The translations under genes and the position numbers were made by a program. Below are positions 1-5,013 of a DNA stretch of 5,755 nt, in pieces. Each line of letters starts with the position of its first letter. Within the stretch, counting starts at the first letter, position 1. A model generated the notes under the pieces. The model was not told the origin of the DNA and did not search any database. It saw only the letters and a program-made list of their open reading frames with translations. The DNA is from CAVTZP01 sp964456815. Its GTDB lineage: Bacteria; Chloroflexota; Dehalococcoidia; Dehalococcoidales; BS750m-G39. Where the stretch lies: NCBI GenBank assembly GCA_964456815.1, contig CAYWCO010000072.1, positions 1-5,755 of the forward strand. Direction: 5' to 3'.

Positions 1-16
1 GCCTAGCAGTTCAAGG

Positions 17-22
17 TATAAT
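17..22 (+). promoter_or_regulatory. -10 box of the plsY-like gene promoter
   Basis: A perfect TATAAT lies 33 nt ahead of the ATG at 56, which would put the transcript start near 29. The matching -35 would fall outside the window, so it cannot be tested. A second candidate -10 (TATACT, 33-38) has only a poor -35 (TTCAAG, 10-15). A GGGGAG ribosome binding site at 42-47, 8 nt before the ATG, fixes the gene start. Confidence 0.45.
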
Positions 23-55
23 ACATTAATAATATACTAGCGGGGAGTTGAAAAC

Positions 56-664
56 ATGTTCGGTGATATTGCCTTAGTTTTACTGGTGACTTTTATAGCC
101 TACCTGTTCGGTTCCATTCCCTCAGCCTACATCGTGTCACGACTGATGAAGGGCGTGGATATAAGAGAGGCTGGCGATGGTCGCCTGGGGGCGACGGCTA
201 CCTACCGCCGCGTTGGCCTCACCGGGGGTATCATCGCCGGTCTTATGGACCTGAGCAAGGGGGGGGCGGCGGTAGTGCTTGCCCAGGGACTTGGCCTCCC
301 CCTCTTTGCCGTGCTTCTTGCCGGGCTTGCCGTGGTGGTGGGACATAACTGGTCAATCTTCCTCCATTTCAAGGGAGGGAAGGGGGCACTCACTATCTAC
401 GGGGTGCTGGCTTCGCTGATGTTCTGGGAGCTTCTTATTGCCCTCGCCTTAGGCGGGATATTCTACCTTGTCACTCACAAGACGGGAATGGCCACCGGCT
501 TTTTGCTCGGCTTCCTGTCCCTCATCAACTGGTTTACCGGCAGCCTGATACTGCTCATCATCTTGCCCGTCTTTATCTCGCTGCCCATGGTCTTAAAGCA
601 TATCTTCATGCCCAAGGCTGGTGCTGCGGCGGTGATTGAAAACCGGGGAAGCGAAGAGGGGTAA
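56..664 (+). CDS. plsY: PlsY-like glycerol-3-phosphate acyltransferase, divergent motifs
   Basis: A 202-residue polytopic membrane protein of the PlsY family. Canonical members move an acyl group from acyl-phosphate to glycerol-3-phosphate, the first step of phospholipid synthesis, at the cytoplasmic membrane. Several hydrophobic segments are visible (about 5-25, 57-78, 81-98, 113-138, 146-178). The GSIP start of the first conserved block (19-22), the GVDIREAG stretch (33-40), GATA (45-48), the block-2 core HFKGGKG (104-110) with H97, and D65/K68 are all recognisable. Two things are off. The usual GSGN of block 1 reads GDGR (40-43), and the C-terminal HRxNIxRL-type block 3 is absent, replaced by a short tail with KH at 181-182. 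Length is normal. The protein may be a paralogue with altered substrate or lost activity rather than the housekeeping enzyme. Its stop is 2 bp from the convergent panB stop. Family call is confident; catalytic competence is not. Confidence 0.85.
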   Translation: MFGDIALVLLVTFIAYLFGSIPSAYIVSRLMKGVDIREAGDGRLGATATYRRVGLTGGIIAGLMDLSKGGAAVVLAQGLGLPLFAVLLAGLAVVVGHNWSIFLHFKGGKGALTIYGVLASLMFWELLIALALGGIFYLVTHKTGMATGFLLGFLSLINWFTGSLILLIILPVFISLPMVLKHIFMPKAGAAAVIENRGSEEG

Positions 665-666
665 TT

Positions 667-1500
667 TCAGTCTGTCTCTAGCTCAGCCAGCAGGCTCTCG
701 TCTATAGAGTAGCTCTGCTTCTCGGTGGGGAAGATGCCAGCTTTCACCTCGCTCTGGTACTGAGCTACCGCCTTTGAGATAACATCAGTGAGCTTGGCGT
801 ATTGCTTGGCGTGCTTGGGGACAAACTCGGTGTACGAACCCAGGATATCGTTAATAACCTGAACCTGCCCGTCACAATTGATACCGGCGCCGATGCCGAT
901 GGTGGGGATGGTCACCTTGGCCGTGATTATGTGGGCAAGCTGGGCGGGGATGGTCTCCAGGACGATGGCAAAGGCTCCGGCTTCCTCTAAAGCCATGGCG
1001 TCTTCAAGCAATCTGGCGGCTGCCTCCGGGGTCTTACCCTGAACGGCGAAGCCGCCAAGCTGGTGGACTGACTGGGGGGTAAGCCCGATGTGGCCCATGA
1101 CCGGAATGCCGCAGCCGACAATCCTCGTTACCCTTTCCATCACCGATACCCCACCCTCAAGCTTGACCGCCTGAGCACCCCCCTCCTGGATAAAACGGGC
1201 GGCGTTATACAGGGCATCATCAGCACTTATGTGGTAGGTCATAAAGGGCATGTCGCCGATTACCATCGCCTGCTTTGCCCCCCTGACCACCGCCTTGGTA
1301 TGGTGGAGCATCTCATCCATGGTCACCGGTATCGTCGACTCATAACCGAGGACGACCATACCCAGACTATCCCCAACCAGAATCAGAGGGATTCCCGCCT
1401 CGTCAACTATCTTTGCCGTGGAATAGTCATAGGCGGTGATCATGGCGATCTTCTCGCCCTTTTGCTTCATCTCTTTTATCTGACTTACGGTGATGCGCAT
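667..1500 (-). CDS. panB: 3-methyl-2-oxobutanoate hydroxymethyltransferase (PanB)
   Basis: 277 residues, normal for PanB, a cytoplasmic TIM-barrel enzyme. It adds a hydroxymethyl group from 5,10-methylene-THF to 2-oxoisovalerate to give ketopantoate, the first committed step of pantothenate and CoA synthesis. By family comparison the Mg2+/substrate residues are all present: D44 in VGDSLG, D83 in GDMPF, K113 and E115 in VKLEGG, and the late catalytic E182 in VLETIP; GIGAG is at 202-206. The open frame runs back to 1647, but that stretch only shadows panD in another frame. The ATG at 1500 gives the standard N-terminus (MRITVSQIKEMK) and has AGGAG 4 nt upstream. It is the last gene of the DUF2520-panD-panB operon and follows panD by 7 nt, with the panD stop built into its ribosome binding site, so translational coupling is likely. 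panC does not follow, and no hairpin terminator was found at its end. Confidence 0.97.
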   Translation of the reverse strand: MRITVSQIKEMKQKGEKIAMITAYDYSTAKIVDEAGIPLILVGDSLGMVVLGYESTIPVTMDEMLHHTKAVVRGAKQAMVIGDMPFMTYHISADDALYNAARFIQEGGAQAVKLEGGVSVMERVTRIVGCGIPVMGHIGLTPQSVHQLGGFAVQGKTPEAAARLLEDAMALEEAGAFAIVLETIPAQLAHIITAKVTIPTIGIGAGINCDGQVQVINDILGSYTEFVPKHAKQYAKLTDVISKAVAQYQSEVKAGIFPTEKQSYSIDESLLAELETD

Positions 1501-1504
1501 CTCT

Positions 1505-1509
1505 CTCCT
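1505..1509 (-). promoter_or_regulatory. panB ribosome binding site overlapping the panD stop
   Basis: The - strand reads TAGGAGAGAG then ATG. TAG is the panD stop (1508-1510), and its last two bases begin the AGGAG of the panB site. This decides the panB start at 1500 over the upstream in-frame starts and predicts coupled translation of the two pantothenate enzymes. Confidence 0.85.
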
Positions 1510-1885
1510 AGAAAGATGTAGTCCCAGCCACCCCCTTGGTCTCGGTGATGGCGTTTTTGCGGTCAACATATACCAGTTTGGGGGCGAAGCCTTTGGCTTC
1601 CTCGTCCTCAAGCTGAGAGTAGGCAAGGATGATAACGATGTCGCCAACGCTGGCCAGTCTCGCCGCCGGACCCTGGACGCTGATTATCCCGCTATCAGCC
1701 TCGCCTTCAATAGCATAGGTCTCAAAACGGGCACCATTATTGGCGTTCAGCACCTGGACCTGCTCATAGGGAAGGATGTCAGCCTCCGCCATAAGCCTCT
1801 TGTCAATGACGATGCTCCCCTCGTAGTCAATGTTGACCTGGGTGACATGGGCTCGGTGGATTTTGCCTTTAAGCATTATTCTCAT
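1508..1885 (-). CDS. panD: Aspartate 1-decarboxylase precursor (PanD)
   Basis: 125-residue precursor of the pyruvoyl-dependent enzyme that turns L-aspartate into beta-alanine, the second building block of pantothenate. The self-cleavage site is intact: YEGS at 21-24, with cleavage predicted between G23 and S24, leaving pyruvoyl on S24. Residues matching the E. coli active site are present: K8, R53, T56 and Y57 (ARFETYAIE), plus the family signature ISVQGPAARLASVGDIVII. The frame can be extended to a TTG at 1897, but the GGAGG at 1891-1895 lies inside that extension, 5 nt ahead of the ATG at 1885, and the shorter N-terminus (MRIMLKGKIHRAHV) is the family norm. It sits 21 nt after the DUF2520 gene and 7 nt before panB, so beta-alanine and ketopantoate production are co-expressed. 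Confidence 0.97.
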   Translation of the reverse strand: MRIMLKGKIHRAHVTQVNIDYEGSIVIDKRLMAEADILPYEQVQVLNANNGARFETYAIEGEADSGIISVQGPAARLASVGDIVIILAYSQLEDEEAKGFAPKLVYVDRKNAITETKGVAGTTSF

Positions 1886-1890
1886 CACGC

Positions 1891-1895
1891 CCTCC
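1891..1895 (-). promoter_or_regulatory. panD ribosome binding site deciding the start
   Basis: GGAGG on the - strand with GCGTG before the ATG at 1885. The alternative TTG at 1897 would overlap this site and has no comparable site of its own. Confidence 0.85.
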
Positions 1896-1906
1896 AAAAA
1901 TTTTAT

Positions 1907-2764
1907 TTAGGCGGGTTGCAGAACCACCCGTAACTCCTCTGCCTGATTTTTATCTATTCTCCCCTTTGCCACGGCAAGGGGGATGGTCTGTAGCCCCAGC
2001 TCCCGATAGGTGGAGACGAGGTGGGGAGCGCTTCTCTCCAGGGCATCAAGGTGCTTCTTAATCGTCCCCACATCCCCGCGAGCAATCGGGCCGGTAAGGC
2101 ACTGGGGTATACCAACGGTGTCAATATTATGAATTGTCCCCCTCATCAGCGGGAGTAAGGCTTGAGTCGCTTTCTTGGGGGGGACATCAAAGGTCTGCCA
2201 TAAATCAGTGGCTAGCTTGAGGAGGATTACCATGTAGTTACAGGCAATGACGGCGGCGGCGTGATAGAGCACCTTATCGCCTGCCTTTAGCTCCACCCAC
2301 TGACCGCCTAGGGCGGTAGCCATATCCTTGAGCGTCTTGAGTAAGGGCTCCCCGGCTTCAAGGGCAAAGGTTGAACCGGGCATATTTTCTATTGCCTGCT
2401 TAACGCTGGCAAAGGTCTGCAGGGGGTGGAAGGCGCCGACCTGTGCCCCTGAGTCCTTTGCCGGTTGGAGGATAGCGGTGGAATCAGCGCCACTGCAGTG
2501 GACCACACCCTGCCCCCGGCGCCACTTTAGCTGGGAAGCCACCCGGGCGATAGCATCATCGGGGGTGGTAATAAATACAAGCTCAGCAGCGTCAGCGACA
2601 CCCTGACTGTCAAAGACACGGCAGCCGCTAACTGACTGCGCCAGACTTTGAGCTGAGGTACGGCTGCGGCTGGATACGGCGACTACGGCATAGCCCCTGC
2701 CGTTCAGCCCGGCTGCCAGGGCAGTACCTACGGTTCCGGCTCCGATAAATCCCAATTTGAGCAT
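1907..2764 (-). CDS. Rossmann-like/DUF2520 oxidoreductase of the pan operon
   Basis: 285-residue, probably cytoplasmic protein. The N-terminal Rossmann fold begins at once with GFIGAGTVG (5-13), and the second strand ends in SSRSR (31-35), a pattern usual for NADPH. Conserved marks follow: HCSGADS (89-95), AFHPLQTF (111-118), and a helical C-terminal DUF2520 domain from about 140 with K164, YHAAA (167-171) and CNY (175-177). Overall it resembles the ketopantoate reductase / 6-phosphogluconate dehydrogenase fold group. It starts the operon with panD and panB, and no classical panE is present. Inference: it may reduce ketopantoate to pantoate. I recall a PanG-type reductase described as an alternative ketopantoate reductase, but whether this protein belongs to it cannot be settled from sequence here. 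The ATG at 2764 has a G-rich site (GGGGAAG) directly ahead and lies only about 22 nt after a terminator-like hairpin. Confidence 0.85.
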   Translation of the reverse strand: MLKLGFIGAGTVGTALAAGLNGRGYAVVAVSSRSRTSAQSLAQSVSGCRVFDSQGVADAAELVFITTPDDAIARVASQLKWRRGQGVVHCSGADSTAILQPAKDSGAQVGAFHPLQTFASVKQAIENMPGSTFALEAGEPLLKTLKDMATALGGQWVELKAGDKVLYHAAAVIACNYMVILLKLATDLWQTFDVPPKKATQALLPLMRGTIHNIDTVGIPQCLTGPIARGDVGTIKKHLDALERSAPHLVSTYRELGLQTIPLAVAKGRIDKNQAEELRVVLQPA

Positions 2765-2784
2765 CTTCCCCAGCCCAATTGAAA

Positions 2785-2820
2785 TTAAAAAACCTTCTCC
2801 GACACTGCCAGAGAAGGCAT
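2785..2820 (-). CDS. Possible 11-codon leader peptide of the pan operon
   Basis: ATG at 2820 opens the short frame MPSLAVSEKVF and closes at TAA 2785-2787. AGAGGA sits 6 nt upstream, a better site than many in this window. The frame runs straight through the terminator hairpin and ends in the U-run, so translating ribosomes would prevent the hairpin from forming. It has no clear run of regulatory codons (two Val, one Leu). It may be chance, since any short frame between a purine-rich stretch and a TAA would look like this. Confidence 0.22.
   Translation of the reverse strand: MPSLAVSEKVF
2787..2817 (-). terminator. Rho-independent terminator-like hairpin before the DUF2520 gene
   Basis: On the - strand CCTTCTC (2817-2811) pairs perfectly with GAGAAGG (2799-2793). 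Three further pairs, two of them wobble, close a 5-nt loop, and six U follow at 2792-2787. It would end read-through from pyrE and the caspase-like gene, which has no hairpin of its own. Because the only good promoter for the pan operon lies upstream at 2929-2957, the hairpin is also inside the pan leader and may act as an attenuator. Confidence 0.7.
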
Positions 2821-2928
2821 CAAAAATCCTCTTTTTGCCGTCTCGGTCGTATCCGATCCAAGCGACCCCAGTTGTTAAGAAACCCTAAACAGCTTACCGC
2901 CCTACGGGTCGATAGCTATTGCAACTCC

Positions 2929-2957
2929 AGTGTAAGGGCTGATTATCGTTTTGTCAA
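2929..2957 (-). promoter_or_regulatory. Promoter of the pan operon
   Basis: On the - strand TTGACA (2957-2952) is a perfect -35 and is followed after exactly 17 bp by TACACT (2934-2929), giving a start near 2922. The -35 lies inside an AGCTATTGACA box that is repeated in related form (AGCTATCGACC, 2917-2907) just after the start. The same arrangement precedes the caspase-like gene. Confidence 0.65.
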
Positions 2958-2962
2958 TAGCT

Positions 2963-3013
2963 CTAGTACTTTTTAACCACCCCGGGTCTGGTCAGGGGGC
3001 AGTCCTGCGGCGA
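2963..3013 (-). pseudogene. Remnant of a second pyrE 3' end
   Basis: The - strand frame starting at 3013 reads SPQDCPL, then TRPG, then an unrelated VVKKY and a TAG at 2963-2965. The intact pyrE ends SPQDCPLC-AVGIPLA-RPGG, so the remnant has lost seven codons through the 21-bp deletion, including the second Cys of CPLC. In the SPQD codons the two copies differ only at third positions (TCG CCG against TCA CCA). There is no room for the rest of the gene upstream because the caspase-like gene ends at 3047. Confidence 0.7.
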
Positions 3014-3046
3014 GATAAAGCAACAGAACCTCAAATTTACTCTGCG

Positions 3047-4381
3047 CTATCTTCTCCTCCTCACCAGCATTATCGTCACTCCAGCCGCAATGCCCCCGAG
3101 TAAGACCAAAACTCCCCCTATAATCATGTAGAGCTGCATGTAGTCAGTTCTCCAGTTTGCGGTGATGGTTTTTGGCCCATTCATAGTAACAGACGCAGAA
3201 GGCGTAGTGGCGCTAAAATCACCGCTCCAGCCTGTGAAAACCTGCCGAATTATTTTCCCTTGGGGGGAGGTCACCGAGATTGTAGCCCTTGAGCCTGAAT
3301 CATACCAACCCTCCCCCTGAGGGTCACCATAAGCCGATTCCACGGTTAGGTAATAGTGGGTCGTATAGTTTGCGATATATGCTCCACCGTGTGAAATTGT
3401 TCTTGAGGCTGATTTGGTCCCGTCATCCCATGAATTAAACGCATATTCTATGCCACTTCCGCCAGATACCGAAGAAACTACCTCGAAATCATGGCTTGAA
3501 TCTGGAGTCCAGATAAATGATATGGGCAAATCTCCTGCTGAGTATGTCCTTCCCGCAATGCTTAAAATATTGACGTCCTGTGCCATGTCAGATTCTACAC
3601 CGGCAGTGACTTTGATAAGCAGACTAAGTTGTCCTTCGTAATAGTCGGACATTTGCGGGTGCTGTTCATCTTCAACCAAGTCTTCAGTTCCAGATTGGGC
3701 GTAGTTGAAAATCTCCTCTGCAGAGAGCTCCATGTCATTATTGGTATCGGCGGCTTCAAATCCACGTAGGGCTTCCAGGACAAGGTAGGAAAAAATACTC
3801 TGTTGAAGGGCGGTATTATACCAGTGGGACTCGTCTGAACGACAGGCCATCAGGACTACTCGCCCACTGTCGCTAAGCTTAGTTTCGAATCGGCCGGCAT
3901 GGGCGATTTCGAGAATAACGACAATCTTCTCCGAATCCAGCATGCCTAACCATTTATCTAGCTCTCTATCGTTTGTCCAAGTTTCACTATAGCGGGCATC
4001 GTAGGGGGCGAATGCCACATCATCTCCCTCAGCCATTCCCGAAAAATAGAAGAGCGCTACATCGTTAGTGTCTGCCCTAGAGACTAGCCAGTCAGTTATC
4101 GCATCCTCAATTGCCTCTTCAGTTGCCATGCTATCAGTTAGCAGTTTGACATGGTCGTCACCCCAAAGGGAGCTCAGTTGGCTGGCAAACTCCCGGGCAT
4201 TATTGGCAAAATACGCCTGCTCGCCATGGTAGTGTTCATACTCCGAGACACCGACGATAACTGCCCAACATTCCGCCTCATCTTCCTCAGCGTATGCGGG
4301 CACGCACAGTTGAACTGGCATTAAGAGCAAGACTGCGACCAAGGTGCCGCCAAGGAGGGAAAGTAAAAATCGGCTAAACAT
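3047..4381 (-). CDS. Secreted, membrane-anchored caspase-fold pseudoprotease
   Basis: 444 residues. A signal peptide spans 1-31 (hydrophobic 5-25, cut after AYA), so the bulk is outside the membrane. Residues about 38-256 are a caspase/legumain-like (C14/C13) domain: WAVIVGVSEY (39-48), FYFSG (111-115), the IVVILE strand (153-158), VVLMACRSDES (175-185), and a late HPQMSD...GQLSLL segment (241-255). The dyad is missing: the SGHG His is M116 (SGMA) and the D-x-C-x-S-G Cys is A160 (EIAHAG). An EF-hand-type loop lies at 212-223 (D, N, D, E, S, E at 1, 3, 5, 7, 9, 12). Then come a beta-rich region and, at about 343-411, a divergent InlB-type repeat (LTVESAYGDP, FTGWSGD, ITANW). The C-terminus is one membrane segment (416-440) ending RRRR. 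A GGGGGAG site precedes the ATG, with a promoter behind it. Function unknown: ligand binding, scaffold or adhesion are possible. The gene sits between two repeat copies, suggesting acquisition. Confidence 0.85.
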   Translation of the reverse strand: MFSRFLLSLLGGTLVAVLLLMPVQLCVPAYAEEDEAECWAVIVGVSEYEHYHGEQAYFANNAREFASQLSSLWGDDHVKLLTDSMATEEAIEDAITDWLVSRADTNDVALFYFSGMAEGDDVAFAPYDARYSETWTNDRELDKWLGMLDSEKIVVILEIAHAGRFETKLSDSGRVVLMACRSDESHWYNTALQQSIFSYLVLEALRGFEAADTNNDMELSAEEIFNYAQSGTEDLVEDEQHPQMSDYYEGQLSLLIKVTAGVESDMAQDVNILSIAGRTYSAGDLPISFIWTPDSSHDFEVVSSVSGGSGIEYAFNSWDDGTKSASRTISHGGAYIANYTTHYYLTVESAYGDPQGEGWYDSGSRATISVTSPQGKIIRQVFTGWSGDFSATTPSASVTMNGPKTITANWRTDYMQLYMIIGGVLVLLGGIAAGVTIMLVRRRR

Positions 4382-4388
4382 TATCTCC

Positions 4389-4508
4389 CCCTACGGGTCG
4401 ATAGCTAAGCCCAATATAACAGCCTGCTATCTGCTCTGTCAATAGCTTTAGCCGCCGGGTCTGGCCAGGGGGATGCCGACGGCGCACAGGGGGCAGTCCT
4501 GTGGTGAG
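4389..4508 (-). repeat. Direct repeat copy B (intact pyrE 3' end plus promoter)
   Basis: The partner of 2900-3014. It covers the last 20 codons of pyrE, the 57 bp behind its stop, the promoter of the caspase-like gene and the identical 19-bp block TAGCTATCGACCCGTAGGG (4407-4389, - strand). Together the two copies bracket the caspase-like gene with 1374 bp between them. Confidence 0.85.
4413..4442 (-). promoter_or_regulatory. Promoter of the caspase-like gene
   Basis: On the - strand TTGACA (4442-4437) begins 5 bp after the pyrE stop and is followed after 18 bp by TATATT (4418-4413), giving a start near 4406. It is the copy-B counterpart of the pan promoter. The shared 19-bp block falls at about +1 to +18 here and about +5 to +23 there, and includes part of the ribosome binding site region of the caspase-like gene. 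Confidence 0.6.
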
Positions 4509-5008
4509 TAGGTCTTAGTTACCGAGCGGTGGCAGCTAAAGAGGGGAACGCCGAATTCTATCTTTTGCTCGGAGCGGTCAACCAGTACCCCGATGCCGAC
4601 TATTTCGCCACCCAGCCTTTTTGCTGCCGCCATAACCTCGCCTATGGAGCTGCCGGTGGTGAGGATGTCATCAACAATGAGGACTCGTTCGCCGGGGTTG
4701 ACGGTAAAGCCCCGCCGGAAAGCCCTATCCTGAGCGCCTTCCTTTTCGGCGAATATCCCCCTTACCCCCAGTTGTCTGGCGACCTCAAAAGCCAGGATAA
4801 TACCGCCGGTGGTTGGTCCGGCGACAAGTTGAATCTTTTGCTTACGGAAGTGGTCAGCAATCATCCCGCAGAGCCGGGCGGTATAGTCCGGGAATTGCAA
4901 GACCCTGAACTTCTCCCAGTAAACGGGGGAATGCCGCCCCGAGGTGAGCAGGAAGTGCCCCTCAAGTACCGCCCCCGATTTTTTAAAGATTTCCTCTATA
5001 TTAGTTAT
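4448..5008 (-). CDS. pyrE: Orotate phosphoribosyltransferase (PyrE), non-canonical start
   Basis: 186 residues if begun at ATA 5008-5006. The enzyme joins orotate to PRPP to form OMP in pyrimidine synthesis, in the cytoplasm. The N-terminal block NIEEIFKKSGAVLEGHF and LLTSGRHSPVYWEKFRVLQF is typical of the family and is fully open in frame. AGPTTGG follows, then AEKEG...RAFRRGF (orotate/PRPP loop) and the PRPP-binding VLIVDDILTTGSS. The tail has CPLC, as in many clade members. Between the in-frame TAG at 5009-5011 and a TTG at 4900 there is no ATG, GTG or TTG. Starting at the TTG would remove 36 conserved residues, so I start at ATA (5 nt after the lepB stop, with GGGGTGAGG just upstream). 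ATA could be a real rare start or an ATG with a base change. It is co-transcribed with lepB, and its 3' end is duplicated at 2963-3013. Confidence 0.88.
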   Translation of the reverse strand: MTNIEEIFKKSGAVLEGHFLLTSGRHSPVYWEKFRVLQFPDYTARLCGMIADHFRKQKIQLVAGPTTGGIILAFEVARQLGVRGIFAEKEGAQDRAFRRGFTVNPGERVLIVDDILTTGSSIGEVMAAAKRLGGEIVGIGVLVDRSEQKIEFGVPLFSCHRSVTKTYSPQDCPLCAVGIPLARPGG

Positions 5009-5013
5009 CTACC

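Larger units (their letters stand above)
2765..2922 (-). promoter_or_regulatory. Leader of the pan operon, candidate transcription attenuator
   Basis: From the predicted start near 2922 to the ATG at 2764 the transcript has a leader of about 158 nt. It starts with the 19-nt block shared with the caspase-like gene (2900-2918) and then contains a GGTCG/CGACC pair (2863-2867 with 2845-2849). Next is a hairpin GGCA-AAAA / TTTT-GA-TGCC (2839 to 2816) with bulged bases, and finally a terminator hairpin whose 5' arm overlaps the preceding hairpin at 2816-2817. Mutually exclusive hairpins ending in a U-run just before the ribosome binding site are the usual form of an attenuator or riboswitch. A conserved 'pan motif' RNA upstream of pantothenate genes is known from some Chloroflexota and Firmicutes; I cannot confirm a match by eye. 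Confidence 0.4.
2900..3014 (-). repeat. Direct repeat copy A (pyrE tail plus promoter), partner of 4389-4508
   Basis: Collinear with 4389-4508 in the same orientation. Identical blocks are 2900-2918 = 4389-4407 (19 bp) and 2952-2962 = 4437-4447 (11 bp). Near-identical blocks are 2980-2999 against 4453-4472 (18 of 20) and 3000-3014 against 4494-4508 (13 of 15). Copy A lacks 21 bp lying between two CAGGGGG direct repeats (4466-4472 and 4487-4493), as expected of slippage. The stretch between the -35 region and the 19-bp block differs in sequence and length. Confidence 0.85.

Noticed and set aside
1501..1647. Upstream extension of panB giving 49 extra residues
   Set aside because: It lies within panD in another frame. 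The ATG at 1500 has its own AGGAG and gives the standard PanB N-terminus.
1090..1933. Two long + strand frames (1090-1521 and 1490-1933) opposite panB and panD
   Set aside because: They are antisense to two confidently identified enzymes, with no recognisable domains and no supporting start context.
2779..2976. 65-codon + strand frame in the gap before the DUF2520 gene
   Set aside because: It starts at a TTG without a ribosome binding site and runs over the hairpin, leader and promoter of the opposite strand. Its basic, low-information composition suggests chance.
2900..4407. The two 19-bp blocks as a two-unit CRISPR or IS terminal repeats
   Set aside because: There are only two copies 1.5 kb apart in direct orientation, with no spacers, transposase or inverted ends. 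They are the best-preserved part of a longer duplicated pyrE-promoter segment.
4448..4900. pyrE as a 150-residue protein from the TTG at 4900
   Set aside because: This would drop 36 residues of conserved orotate phosphoribosyltransferase sequence that is open in frame upstream.
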